From positions 1-50,043 of the forward strand of contig CANFCK010000001.1 in NCBI GenBank assembly GCA_947445035.1: DNA of 50,043 nt, in the 5' to 3' direction. Of this stretch, positions 42,354 to 50,043 are shown one piece after another. A model generated the notes under the pieces. The model did no database searches, was not told where the DNA came from, and saw only the letters and a program-made list of their open reading frames with translations. The DNA comes from Deltaproteobacteria bacterium (GTDB lineage: Bacteria; Myxococcota_A; UBA796; SXON01). Numbering within the stretch: position 1 is the stretch's first letter; each line of letters opens with the position of its first letter. A program made the position numbers and the translations under genes.

Positions 42354-43420
42354 TGAACGTCAGTGACGAGACCGTCCTCGACGAGCACGGCGCACCGGCC
42401 AGCATCGGCGGCGAGCTGCTGCTCTTCGTTGCGCACGCCTTCACCAACGAAGCCGACGGCGTCGCGAGACAGGCGGCCCGGGTCCTCGCGGCCGGCACCC
42501 GCTGTCGCATCGTCAGCATCGACTCCGCAGCGGCCTTGGGCGCCTGGATGGGCGAGCTGGCCTTGGGGGTGCCGGTGGGCGCGGACCCTCATGGGAGGCT
42601 GGCCCGGCGGCTGGGTCGGTACGACACCGAGCGCTTCGCGTTTGCGCCCGGATGGGCGCAAATCGGTCGCGATGGACTGATGCTGGCCATCGGAGATGGG
42701 GAGCTCCCGGCAGCCATGGCGGCGTTCTTCGCGACGCCGGTCAGCCTGGGACCGGTGGTCGCGGGTCCGGCCGTCGCGCCGGATGCGCGACCCCGTGCGG
42801 CGCTGCCCCCGTGGCTCTGGCCCGTCGGCACCGCCCTGCTGCTATGCGGCGCTCTGGTCGCCTATGTGCGCAGCCTGCCAGCCGCCGTGCTCCCCGTGGG
42901 CGTCGAGCCCTCCGCCGAAGAAGCAGCTGCGGACGCCCCCCCGCCTCCGGCGCGGCAGGCAGGCGCCGGTCGCAAGGGCCTCGTCGGCGGCGGCTGGTAC
43001 GCGGTGCCCCCGGCTCTCGCCGGCGGGCTGGTCCGCTTCGGTGACGCCGGCCTGGAGGTCGAGGGCAGCCCCGACGGCGACGGTCCGGCCGCCTGCCTCG
43101 ACCCCGATCAGGAGCTGACGGGGCCGATCGGGGTCACGGGGGAATGGGCCCTTGACTCGGTGGGCGGGAAAGCGACCAAGGGGGGGCGCGTGGCGGTGCG
43201 CCTCCTCGACGAAAGCGGGCGGATGGTAGCCAAAGGCACCGTACCGGGCGGCGCGCAGGTCATGCTCGTCAACGGGCGGCGCAGCCTGGACTGGACCCCG
43301 TTCGCCCGGGACATTCCCACGATGCCCAACGTTGCCAAGATGAGGGTTTGTGTCCACAACGAGGCGGGGAGCGGGGTGGTTCGGGTGCGAAATGTCACCA
43401 TTGTGGCGGGGACGCCCTGA
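42350..43420 (+). CDS. Redoxin-like N-terminus, membrane helix, exported beta domain; unknown function
   Basis: 356 residues. The N-terminal ~140 resemble the preceding gene product (ETVLDEHGAPASIGGELLLF, CRIVSIDSAAALGAWMG, GLMLAIGDGELPAAMAAFFA) and also lack a redox-active Cys pair. A hydrophobic helix (PPWLWPVGTALLLCGALVAYV, ~145-165) is followed by a Pro/Ala linker and a C-terminal domain of about 150 residues with beta-sandwich character (GVTGEWALDSVGGK, GRVAVRLLDESGRMVAKGTV, SGVVRVRNVTIV), like a carbohydrate-binding module. The two genes look like duplicated membrane-linked sensors or scaffolds. Start ATG 42350 overlaps the upstream TGA. Confidence 0.7.
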   Translation: MMNVSDETVLDEHGAPASIGGELLLFVAHAFTNEADGVARQAARVLAAGTRCRIVSIDSAAALGAWMGELALGVPVGADPHGRLARRLGRYDTERFAFAPGWAQIGRDGLMLAIGDGELPAAMAAFFATPVSLGPVVAGPAVAPDARPRAALPPWLWPVGTALLLCGALVAYVRSLPAAVLPVGVEPSAEEAAADAPPPPARQAGAGRKGLVGGGWYAVPPALAGGLVRFGDAGLEVEGSPDGDGPAACLDPDQELTGPIGVTGEWALDSVGGKATKGGRVAVRLLDESGRMVAKGTVPGGAQVMLVNGRRSLDWTPFARDIPTMPNVAKMRVCVHNEAGSGVVRVRNVTIVAGTP

Positions 43421-43545
43421 CGCCGGCTACGCTTTCCCAAGCGGTGCCCTGACTGCGGAACGACCCTGGTGACCCGCGAACGCCCGCCCTGGCTCGCGAC
43501 GTTCCACGGCCAGCGGGAGGGGGAACAAACACACCCCATCGTCCC

Positions 43546-45471
43546 TCACCCCACCCCTTCCAACTCGACGCGGGCGTCGTTGTAGCAGGCCCCGCGACCG
43601 AACTCGTCCACGTGGTCGGGGATCAGCGCGTTGCTGGTCCAGCCGTTCTTCGTGGCCCGACGCCAGAGCCCCTTGGGGAGCATGACAACGCCGGGGCGGA
43701 GGGCGGGGTCGATCTTGAGCGGCGCGCGGACCTCACCGCGGGAGTTCCAGATGCGGACGAGCTGGCCGTCGGTGAGCGCCCGTTCCGCCGCGTCGACGGG
43801 GTGCACGCCCAGCTGAACATCGGTCTCGCCCTCGTACATCGTCGACGAGATCGCCGCCGAGGTTGCCGGCGAGATGAGCACCAGCGGCAGCTGAGCATCC
43901 GCCGGCGGCAGACGATGGCGCGGGAGGGGCGTGAAGCGGACGCGAGCGTCGCTGGGGAAGCTGGTCACAAACTGGATCGGCGAGGGCACAGGCACCGCGA
44001 GGTTGGCGCGCAGCGTCGCGAAATCTGGCACATTCGGAATGTGCTCCACGATGCGCTCGGCCATCTGGATTTCATCGAGCGGGATGTCGACCCCGAGGCG
44101 GCTGCCAAGCTCCCGTAGCACCACGTGGTTGCTCCGCGACTCGCCCACCGGAGGGATCACGGGGTCCGACCACTGCACGACGTAGCCGCCATAGCTCTTG
44201 GTCAATTCGTGGTGTTCAAGGAAGGTGGTTGCCGGCAGCACGACGTCCGCCAGCTCGCAGGTGTCGGTCCATACCTGCTCGTGCACGACCACAAACCGAT
44301 CCGGTCGCGACAGTTCCGCGACAACGCGATTTTGATCTGGAACGGTCGCGACAGGGTTGCAATTGTAGACATAGACCGCCCGGACGGGGGGGTCCGTTCG
44401 GGTTTCCAGCTCGCGACCCAACTGCGACAGGTTCATGCTTCGAGCCGCGCTCGTGCCCTGCCAGGCGCTCGCATCGATGCGGTAGCCGCTCGAGGTCGAC
44501 ATCACGTAGCCGCCGCCCCGCTTTCCGAACTTGCCGAAAACCGCGGGGAGCAGGAGCACCGCCCGCACGCTGTCGCTCCCGTTGCGGGTACGCTCAAGTC
44601 CCCAACCGGGCCGGACCAGCGCGGGCGAAGCATCGGCATACAGGTGGGCGAGGCGCTCGATGTCCGCGGCGGCCACGCCAGCAACGGCCGCCGCCTTGGC
44701 CGGGCTCCACGCCATCGCCGCCTCCCGGTAGGCCTCCCACCCCTCACTGTGCAGGTCCAGCCACAGCTCGTCCGCAAGCCCTTCGACGAACGCGATGTGC
44801 GCGAGGGCCAACGCCACCGGCACATCCGTTCCCGGAAGCACCGGCAGGTGGAGGTCCGCCACGCCCGCCAGCGGAATTCGCCGCGGATCCACCACGATGA
44901 GCTTCCCACCCCGCTCGCGGAGCTTCTTCAGCGGCGGCACGAGGTGGATGCCACTGGCGCTCGGGTTGGCTCCCCACAACATGACCAGCTGTGCATGCGC
45001 CACGTCGGACGGGTCCGCCCCTGCCATCGTCCCGTAGGCCATCTTCACGCCCGCACCGGCGTTGGTGGCGCAAAGGGTGCGCTCGCACCTGGACACCCCG
45101 AGGGCGTTCCACAGCTGAATGTCGAGGCCTCCGCCGGTCAAAAGCCCGTTGCTACCTCCGTACCAGACCGGGAGGATGGCCTCGGGACCGTCGGTGGCGA
45201 TGATCGCCCGGAAGCGGGCTGCAACCAGCTCCAAGGCCGAGTCCCACGAGGCATCTACCCACCCAGCCGCGGTGCGTATCCGGGGCCGCAGGATGCGCTC
45301 CTTCCCGTGCACACGCGAGCCAAAACGTTTGACCTTCGCGCAGATATACCCCTCGGTCCAGGGGTGTTCGTGGGTGCCGGTGAGCGACTGCACCTGGCCA
45401 CCCTCTACGTTGACGGCGAGGCTGCACCGATCGGGACAGTCGAGAGGGCACACCGACGGCAAGGTTTCCAT
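43546..45471 (-). CDS. Molybdopterin-dependent oxidoreductase (DMSO reductase family)
   Basis: 641 residues. The N-terminal [4Fe-4S] site is CPLDCPDRC plus YICAK (Cys8, Cys12, Cys16, Cys44). It is followed by MGD-binding domains (VMLWGANPSASGIHLVPPLK, GGKLIVVDPRR, ADVVLPATTFLEHHELTKSY) and a C-terminal dinucleotide-binding domain (LTDGQLVRIWNSRGEV, VVMLPKGLW). No Tat signal is visible, so it is probably cytoplasmic. No partner subunit is encoded nearby. The substrate is uncertain: formate-dehydrogenase-like and thiosulfate/polysulfide-like groups both have this size. Start ATG 45471. Confidence 0.87.
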   Translation of the reverse strand: METLPSVCPLDCPDRCSLAVNVEGGQVQSLTGTHEHPWTEGYICAKVKRFGSRVHGKERILRPRIRTAAGWVDASWDSALELVAARFRAIIATDGPEAILPVWYGGSNGLLTGGGLDIQLWNALGVSRCERTLCATNAGAGVKMAYGTMAGADPSDVAHAQLVMLWGANPSASGIHLVPPLKKLRERGGKLIVVDPRRIPLAGVADLHLPVLPGTDVPVALALAHIAFVEGLADELWLDLHSEGWEAYREAAMAWSPAKAAAVAGVAAADIERLAHLYADASPALVRPGWGLERTRNGSDSVRAVLLLPAVFGKFGKRGGGYVMSTSSGYRIDASAWQGTSAARSMNLSQLGRELETRTDPPVRAVYVYNCNPVATVPDQNRVVAELSRPDRFVVVHEQVWTDTCELADVVLPATTFLEHHELTKSYGGYVVQWSDPVIPPVGESRSNHVVLRELGSRLGVDIPLDEIQMAERIVEHIPNVPDFATLRANLAVPVPSPIQFVTSFPSDARVRFTPLPRHRLPPADAQLPLVLISPATSAAISSTMYEGETDVQLGVHPVDAAERALTDGQLVRIWNSRGEVRAPLKIDPALRPGVVMLPKGLWRRATKNGWTSNALIPDHVDEFGRGACYNDARVELEGVG

Positions 45472-45505
45472 AGGCCCTCCACGTACCGCCCTGCTGCGCC
45501 GTCAG

Positions 45506-46510
45506 CTATCCCCCGCCGGCGACGAGCACGATCTCTCCCGACCAGGACACCAGAGACCGCACCTTCACCAGCTGTCCCCAGGGCGCGGCCACAGCCAAGC
45601 CATCCCAGTAGGCGTCGATCTGCCCGTAGGCGTACGTGGCGTCGGTCGTGGGTGAGAGCTGGCCCAGGTCGGCGGCCGAGATCACCACGCCTCGCTCATC
45701 GCCCGGGAGGCAGGCGAGCGCCTCGAGGAGGCGATTGTCGGCGCGTCGGGTGTGGCGCACGACGAACATCTCCCTGGGGACCACGGGGCCCTCGGAGGTT
45801 TGGGGCGCGTCGTGGAGGCGCTCCCAGCCCCACACGAGCGGCTCCGTGAGGGACTGGGTGACCTTGCCCAGCACGATCGCCTCGTCCAGGGGCAAGGTGC
45901 GGCCGAGGTCGGGGCCGACCGCCACGGCTTCGCTGAGGGTGAAGGCGGGGATTCCGACGCCTTCCCCCTCCACGTCGAAGGTGCGCGCGAAGGGGAACGT
46001 TTCCCGCGAGCACGCCCGGAGCGCATAGGTGACGGTGCCATCGTCATGATCCTGCGCCGGGAGCGAAACGGACGCCTCATCTTTCAGAGCGAGGGCGGAA
46101 CCGACATCCAGTGTGCCTCGGACGTTCATGCTTCCGGCGATCTCCTCCGCATCCGGATCGAAGGCGGTGTAGGCGCACGTGCCGGCGGTGGTGGGCGTGG
46201 CGATGACCTCGCCCGCGCCTCCCCCGGTGCCATCGTCCTCATCCGGCTCGTAGAACGCGACCTCGATCTGGCAGCGCCCGAGCGTGTCTCCGAAGCTCGC
46301 ATATTGGATGACGACGTTGAACGAGGCGTCGATGGTCGCCCCTGCGATCGTGCCCCCCCCGCTGTCCTCCCCCGACCCAGCCGACTGGCTGGCCGCCGTG
46401 TCGAGCGCCCATTCCGATTCCGGCGAGTCCGGAATCGCCTGGTGCTGCGCCATCGCGTAGAAGTTGTAGTCGACGCACGCGGCGACCAGGAGGAGCGGCA
46501 GCAGGCGCAT
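45506..46510 (-). CDS. Secreted lipoprotein of unknown function
   Basis: 334 residues. MRLLPLLLVAAC is a lipoprotein signal; a low-complexity linker rich in Ser, Gly, Asp and Thr (DTAASQSAGSGEDSGGG) follows. The mature domain is beta-rich with several Cys; no family recognised. It is divergent from the DUF808 gene with 22 bases between the starts, and ends 34 bases before the molybdoenzyme start on the same strand. Confidence 0.75.
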   Translation of the reverse strand: MRLLPLLLVAACVDYNFYAMAQHQAIPDSPESEWALDTAASQSAGSGEDSGGGTIAGATIDASFNVVIQYASFGDTLGRCQIEVAFYEPDEDDGTGGGAGEVIATPTTAGTCAYTAFDPDAEEIAGSMNVRGTLDVGSALALKDEASVSLPAQDHDDGTVTYALRACSRETFPFARTFDVEGEGVGIPAFTLSEAVAVGPDLGRTLPLDEAIVLGKVTQSLTEPLVWGWERLHDAPQTSEGPVVPREMFVVRHTRRADNRLLEALACLPGDERGVVISAADLGQLSPTTDATYAYGQIDAYWDGLAVAAPWGQLVKVRSLVSWSGEIVLVAGGG

Positions 46511-46532
46511 TTGTGCGGTGATAACGCGCCCC

Positions 46533-47411
46533 ATGCCTGCTTCGGGTCTCCTCGCGCTCCTCGACGACATCGCCACCATCGCGGACGACGTGGCAACGCT
46601 GAGCGCGGCCGCCGCGAAGAAGACCACCGGCATCGTGACCGACGACATGGCGGTCACCGCCGAACAGGCGATCGGCATCCGGCGCGAGCGCGAGCTTCCG
46701 GTCATCTTTACGGTGGCCAAGGGCTCCTTCCGCAACAAGGCGCTGATCCTGGCGCCGGGAGCCCTGCTGCTCAACTGGATCGCGCCCTGGGCCATCACCC
46801 CGCTGTTGATGCTGGGCGGCGGCTACCTGGCCTTCGAAGGGGTGGAAAAGGTCCTCCATTGGGGCCACGCGATCAACGACGACAACGAGGGTGGTCGGCC
46901 CGATCATGCCAGCATCGAGGCCTACGAGCAGTCCCGCATCGACGGCGCCATCCGCACCGATCTGATCCTCAGCGCCGAGATCATCGCCATCTGCCTGGGC
47001 ATGGTGAAGGCCTCTCCGTTCATCAATCAGGTGCTGGTCCTGTACGTCGTCTCCATCGTCATGACCGTCGGCGTCTACGGCGTCGTCGCGCTGCTGATCA
47101 AGATGGACGACGCGGGCGAGTACCTGATGCCTTTCGGCGGGGTGCGGGGTCAAGTCGGGAAGCTGCTCCTGGCCGGCGCGCCCAAGCTGCTCCACTTGAT
47201 CTCGCTGGTCGGCACCTTCGCCATGTTGATGGTGGGCGGCGGGATCATCATCGAAGGCATTCCTGCGGCGCACCACGCGGTTGAGGGCCTGCTGCATGGG
47301 CTGCCGATGCACGGACTGCTCAACGCGGGGGCCAACATCCTCGCCGGGGGCGGCGTCGGACTCGTCCTTGTCGGACTGGTGAAGCTTTGGGGGCGTGTCA
47401 GGCGGCGGTGA
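46533..47411 (+). CDS. DUF808 family inner-membrane protein (YedI-like)
   Basis: 292 residues. The start PASGLLALLDDIATIADDVA, AAKKTTGIVTDDMAVTAEQA, RELPVIFTVAKGSFRNKALI and PWAITPLLMLGGGYLAFEGV EKVLHW blocks are characteristic of DUF808/YedI. Several hydrophobic helices follow. The role of the family is unknown. ATG 46533 matches the usual start; a GTG 15 bases upstream would add five residues. Confidence 0.92.
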   Translation: MPASGLLALLDDIATIADDVATLSAAAAKKTTGIVTDDMAVTAEQAIGIRRERELPVIFTVAKGSFRNKALILAPGALLLNWIAPWAITPLLMLGGGYLAFEGVEKVLHWGHAINDDNEGGRPDHASIEAYEQSRIDGAIRTDLILSAEIIAICLGMVKASPFINQVLVLYVVSIVMTVGVYGVVALLIKMDDAGEYLMPFGGVRGQVGKLLLAGAPKLLHLISLVGTFAMLMVGGGIIIEGIPAAHHAVEGLLHGLPMHGLLNAGANILAGGGVGLVLVGLVKLWGRVRRR

Positions 47412-47421
47412 TCGCGACGCC

Positions 47422-48804
47422 CTACTCCAAATACCCCAACGCCTCAAGCTGATCGTGCTCCATCTCGGGGAACATATTGACGGGCGCAGGTGCCGATTTG
47501 TATTGCGCCAAAAGCTCGTCCAGCAGCGTCCTCATCGCCGCGACACGGTCCGGCTCTCCACCCGAAAGCTCCACCAGCTCACCTGGGTCGGCGCCGAGGT
47601 CGAAAAGCTCTTCCAAGTCCCGGCGTCCCTGGTAGTCGTGGGCAATGCGCTGGTACTTCCAGCCGCCGTCCAGAACCCCTTGCGCCACGATTCGTTTGGG
47701 CCAGTTCACGTCGAACACCAGCGGTCGGGGGACAAGCGCACCCCCAGTCAGGTAGGGCAGCAGCGAACGCCCATCGAGCGTGCTGTCGGCGATCCCCAAG
47801 ACATCGAGTATGGTGGGGGTGACATCAACCGTGGACACTGGCTGGGAAATCACCAACTCTGCGGCCTGGTTGGGGAATTTGACCCACAACGGAACACGCA
47901 GCACCTCCTGGTGGAGCGAGAATCCGTGCGAGAACCCGCCGTGTTCGAATAGCTCCTCCCCATGGTCAGAGGTGAGGATGACCAACGCATCATCCAACCG
48001 ACCCGCCTCGTCCATGGCGTCGATCAACAGGCCAATCTGGTCCGTTTCGTATCGAATCGCGGTGTCATATTGTTCCCTCAAGCTGGTCAGGTAACGTTCG
48101 TCCACCCGATCGCGGGCTGACAACATCGAGCCCTTCAGTATCCGATGCATCGGCCCCGCATAGTAGACGAAGTGCCCGTCCGGGGGCCGCCCCAGTAGAT
48201 TCTTTCGCGCCGATTTCGGCACCCGATACGGGCCGTGACAGTTCATCGGCTGGAGGTAGAGGAAGCTCGGCTCCTTGTGTGGGGCGCCGACCCAATCGAT
48301 GGCGGCTTGCGTCATCCGACCGGCATGTGGATACCCAAGGACCTTCCCGGTGTTCCGGGTAAACTGATCGAAGCCCTGGTCGTGCCCCAGCCGCGGAGCG
48401 ATGCTGACATTGTACGACCAGGCCAGGGTGTGCCAACCCGCCGACCGCACCCGCTCTGCAAGCGTGTTGTGGTCGGCCGACAACGAATCTCCCGGCTTCC
48501 GCAGCTGATGGCGGAGCGGATGTTGGCCGGTGAGGATGCTCGTCGTGCTCGGCACCGTCCACGGCGAGGGCGCCCACGCGTTCTCGAAACGAACCGAGCG
48601 CTCGGCCAGCTTGTCGAGGCCGGGACTGGTCTCCAGCGGGTAGCCGGCCTGCGACAGGTGATCCGCCCGCAAGGTGTCAAGTACAATGAGCACGACGTCG
48701 GGTCCGCCATCTCGGTAGGGTGTCGCGACCTCGTGGGTGACGGTGACTTCAACGCCGTCGCCCTCCTCGAAGCACCCAGAGCAGGCGGTCAGCAGGAGCA
48801 GCAT
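47422..48804 (-). CDS. Alkaline-phosphatase-superfamily (sulfatase-like) lipoprotein with Thr in the nucleophile position
   Basis: 460 residues. Signal MLLLLTACSGC with a lipobox at Cys8. Sulfatase-type fold: VVLIVLDTLRADHLSQAGYP (metal ligand Asp43), then SPWTVPSTTSILTGQHPLRH, and later LVILTSDHGEELFEHGGFSH. In sulfatases the second block is C/S-x-P-x-R; here Thr83-Val-Pro-Ser-Thr stands in that place, so formylglycine cannot form and the usual Arg is lost. A Thr nucleophile is known in phosphoethanolamine transferases and phosphatases of the superfamily, so phospho- rather than sulfo-ester chemistry is my inference. The ATG shares a base with the PhoD-like stop (TGATG), so the two are coupled. 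Confidence 0.85.
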   Translation of the reverse strand: MLLLLTACSGCFEEGDGVEVTVTHEVATPYRDGGPDVVLIVLDTLRADHLSQAGYPLETSPGLDKLAERSVRFENAWAPSPWTVPSTTSILTGQHPLRHQLRKPGDSLSADHNTLAERVRSAGWHTLAWSYNVSIAPRLGHDQGFDQFTRNTGKVLGYPHAGRMTQAAIDWVGAPHKEPSFLYLQPMNCHGPYRVPKSARKNLLGRPPDGHFVYYAGPMHRILKGSMLSARDRVDERYLTSLREQYDTAIRYETDQIGLLIDAMDEAGRLDDALVILTSDHGEELFEHGGFSHGFSLHQEVLRVPLWVKFPNQAAELVISQPVSTVDVTPTILDVLGIADSTLDGRSLLPYLTGGALVPRPLVFDVNWPKRIVAQGVLDGGWKYQRIAHDYQGRRDLEELFDLGADPGELVELSGGEPDRVAAMRTLLDELLAQYKSAPAPVNMFPEMEHDQLEALGYLE

Positions 48805-50043
48805 CAGGAACGGTGCGGAGGGAGGGTGAGCTTGTAGAGCTCGGTCTGGGCTTCGTTGTAGAAGCGGACCGTGAGCTTCTGGGTGGCGGCGTCGATGTCC
48901 ACGACGCCGTAGAACTGATGGCCCTCACTGGGCGGTGCGTGCGGCGGGAGGTCCGGCGCGATGGAAACCCACTCGGTGCGCGCACCAAAGGTGTCGTCGA
49001 GCTTGTGGATGCGCCCGGTCCCCGCGTTGAGTGGGCCGGCCATGAACTCCCAGAAGGGGTCGAAGTTCTTGAAAACCCCGTTGGTCGGGGTGTAATGGGT
49101 GGCGGCGGCGTAGTGGAGATCGGCGGTGAACCAGACCACATCACGAATCTGGTGTTGCTGGGCATAGCTGAGGATGTCCGCGACCTCCACCTCGCGCCCC
49201 AACGCCTCCCCTGGCCCATTGGCCACGTTCTCACAGATCATCTGGGCGTCGCGACTCATGAGCCCCAGCGGCATGCTGCAGAAGACCGCCTTCCATTTTG
49301 CCGTCGAAGCACGCAGCTCCCGCTTGAGCCAGTCCCGCTGGAAGGGGCCCAGCCACTCTGCCCAGGGGCCATACAACGCTTGCCGCCCTGTTGAGTTGGG
49401 GCCCCGAAAACTCCGGGTGTCGAGGAGGAACACGTCCAACAGCGGGCCGTATGGCACTTTGCGATACATCGGCCCCGACGGCAGCGGCGTGTACTCGTAA
49501 AATGCGCGGCGCGCGTTTGGTACCAACGCCGCAACGTTGCGGGCGCGGTAGCGATTGTCGCGAACAGGCATCCCCGGGTACCAATTGTTTTTTACCTCGT
49601 GATCGTCCCAGGTGTGCAGAATGGGGACCTCGGTCAGCAGGGTCCTGAAGTTGTCATCGATGTGATTGTAACGATAGCGCCCACGCATCTCGTCCAGCGT
49701 TTCTGACACCTTGGCCACCTCCGGGGTGACGAGGTTGCGCCAGGTCCCCTTGAAGCCGGGGGTCGCCACGGACGCGCGGATGGGGGCGTCGTGGTACACG
49801 AGGTCGCCGCAATGCACCAAGAAGTCGGGCCGGGCCTGCCGGATCGCGTCGAATATCCGCATGCCGCCGCGGTCCTCGTTGATCCCGAAGCCCTGCCCTC
49901 CGGTGTCTCCTCCCCACGCAAAACGGACGTCGCGATTGGGGCCGGCGGTCACGAACGTCCCCGTCATCCATTCGGCCGCGGCCTCCGCGCCTTCGACGGT
50001 GGCCCGCCACCAGACACGTTGGTTCCAAGGCAGGTCGTCGACC
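48804..50043 (-). CDS. phoD: PhoD-like alkaline phosphatase, 5' end outside window
   Basis: At least 413 residues, continuing past the right edge. The visible frame begins WNQRVWWRATVEGAEAAAEW, the end of the N-terminal Ig-like domain of PhoD, so the true start is upstream. Metallophosphoesterase motifs are present: RFAWGGDTGGQG, LVHCGDLVYHD, LHTWDDHEVKNNW, SMPLGLMSRD and WFTADLHYAA. PhoD enzymes are exported (often Tat) Fe/Ca-dependent phosphodi/monoesterases used for phosphate acquisition. The coupling to a phosphatase-superfamily lipoprotein suggests a two-enzyme phosphate-release unit. Confidence 0.92.
   Translation of the reverse strand, partial: VDDLPWNQRVWWRATVEGAEAAAEWMTGTFVTAGPNRDVRFAWGGDTGGQGFGINEDRGGMRIFDAIRQARPDFLVHCGDLVYHDAPIRASVATPGFKGTWRNLVTPEVAKVSETLDEMRGRYRYNHIDDNFRTLLTEVPILHTWDDHEVKNNWYPGMPVRDNRYRARNVAALVPNARRAFYEYTPLPSGPMYRKVPYGPLLDVFLLDTRSFRGPNSTGRQALYGPWAEWLGPFQRDWLKRELRASTAKWKAVFCSMPLGLMSRDAQMICENVANGPGEALGREVEVADILSYAQQHQIRDVVWFTADLHYAAATHYTPTNGVFKNFDPFWEFMAGPLNAGTGRIHKLDDTFGARTEWVSIAPDLPPHAPPSEGHQFYGVVDIDAATQKLTVRFYNEAQTELYKLTLPPHRS

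Noticed and set aside
43421..43570. In-frame extension after the stop at 43420 with a zinc-ribbon-like CPDCG
   Set aside because: Follows a TGA, lacks its own start near the motif and runs into the convergent molybdoenzyme gene; probably chance, though a gene remnant cannot be excluded.

Overview
The window is about 50 kb of very GC-rich, densely packed bacterial chromosome. I read it as a member of the Myxococcota (delta-proteobacterial lineage), inferred from gene style only. It encodes many secreted lipoproteins with Asp/Thr/Gly-rich linkers, a MopE-type Asp/Cys repeat protein and a choice-of-anchor-D protein that both end in Cys-hydrophobic-Arg tails like MYXO-CTERM signals, a PEGA-domain protein, and a haem/copper PHM-like lipoprotein. 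Many genes overlap by ATGA, GTGA or TGATG, so translational coupling is the norm. I recognised no tRNA, rRNA, CRISPR array, IS element or prophage.

Layout. 1-5.9 kb: a class I fumarase (cut by the window edge) and the RNase P RNA on the minus strand, then on the plus strand a lipoprotein, two adjacent divergent isocitrate-dehydrogenase paralogs, an acyltransferase-like protein and ribosomal protein L33. 6-9 kb (minus): the MopE-repeat protein, a Nit-type amidase and the haem/copper lipoprotein. 9-9.7 kb: a Phd/PIN toxin-antitoxin pair. 9.8-16.5 kb (minus): one long coupled run of anchor-D protein, PP2C phosphatase, PEGA protein, DUF3616-like lipoprotein, methyltransferase, RlmI-like rRNA methyltransferase and a wrecked FtsH/site-2-protease remnant. 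16.5-22 kb: a frameshifted lipoprotein, a large membrane protein, an unknown gene and a greB-unknown-HTTM operon. 22-31.7 kb (plus): two lipoproteins and an addB-addA recombination nuclease operon.

32-43 kb carries the clearest regulatory logic. A TetR repressor very like Bacillus FadR is followed by etfB and etfA. Seven kilobases on, a long acyl-CoA dehydrogenase has an exact match to the Bacillus FadR operator consensus just upstream of its start. This makes a small fatty-acid beta-oxidation regulon, with the electron-transfer flavoprotein accepting electrons from the dehydrogenase. Between them lie a PI-PLC-like lipoprotein, another lipoprotein, an SDR next to a truncated polyhydroxyalkanoate-granule protein, and a sugar-dehydrogenase propeller fused to a dihaem domain. 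41.7-50 kb: two membrane-anchored, cysteine-free redoxin-like proteins, a molybdopterin oxidoreductase, a lipoprotein, a DUF808 membrane protein, and a coupled PhoD phosphatase / alkaline-phosphatase-superfamily lipoprotein pair that runs off the right edge.

I did not find a clearly new defence or mobile system. The items most worth following are the complementary IDH pair, the FadR regulon with its operator, the double-protease remnant, and the tandem redoxin-like proteins. Three damaged genes (about 9.8-10.5, 16.5-17.1 and 36.7-36.9 kb) could be real decay or base-calling/assembly errors.
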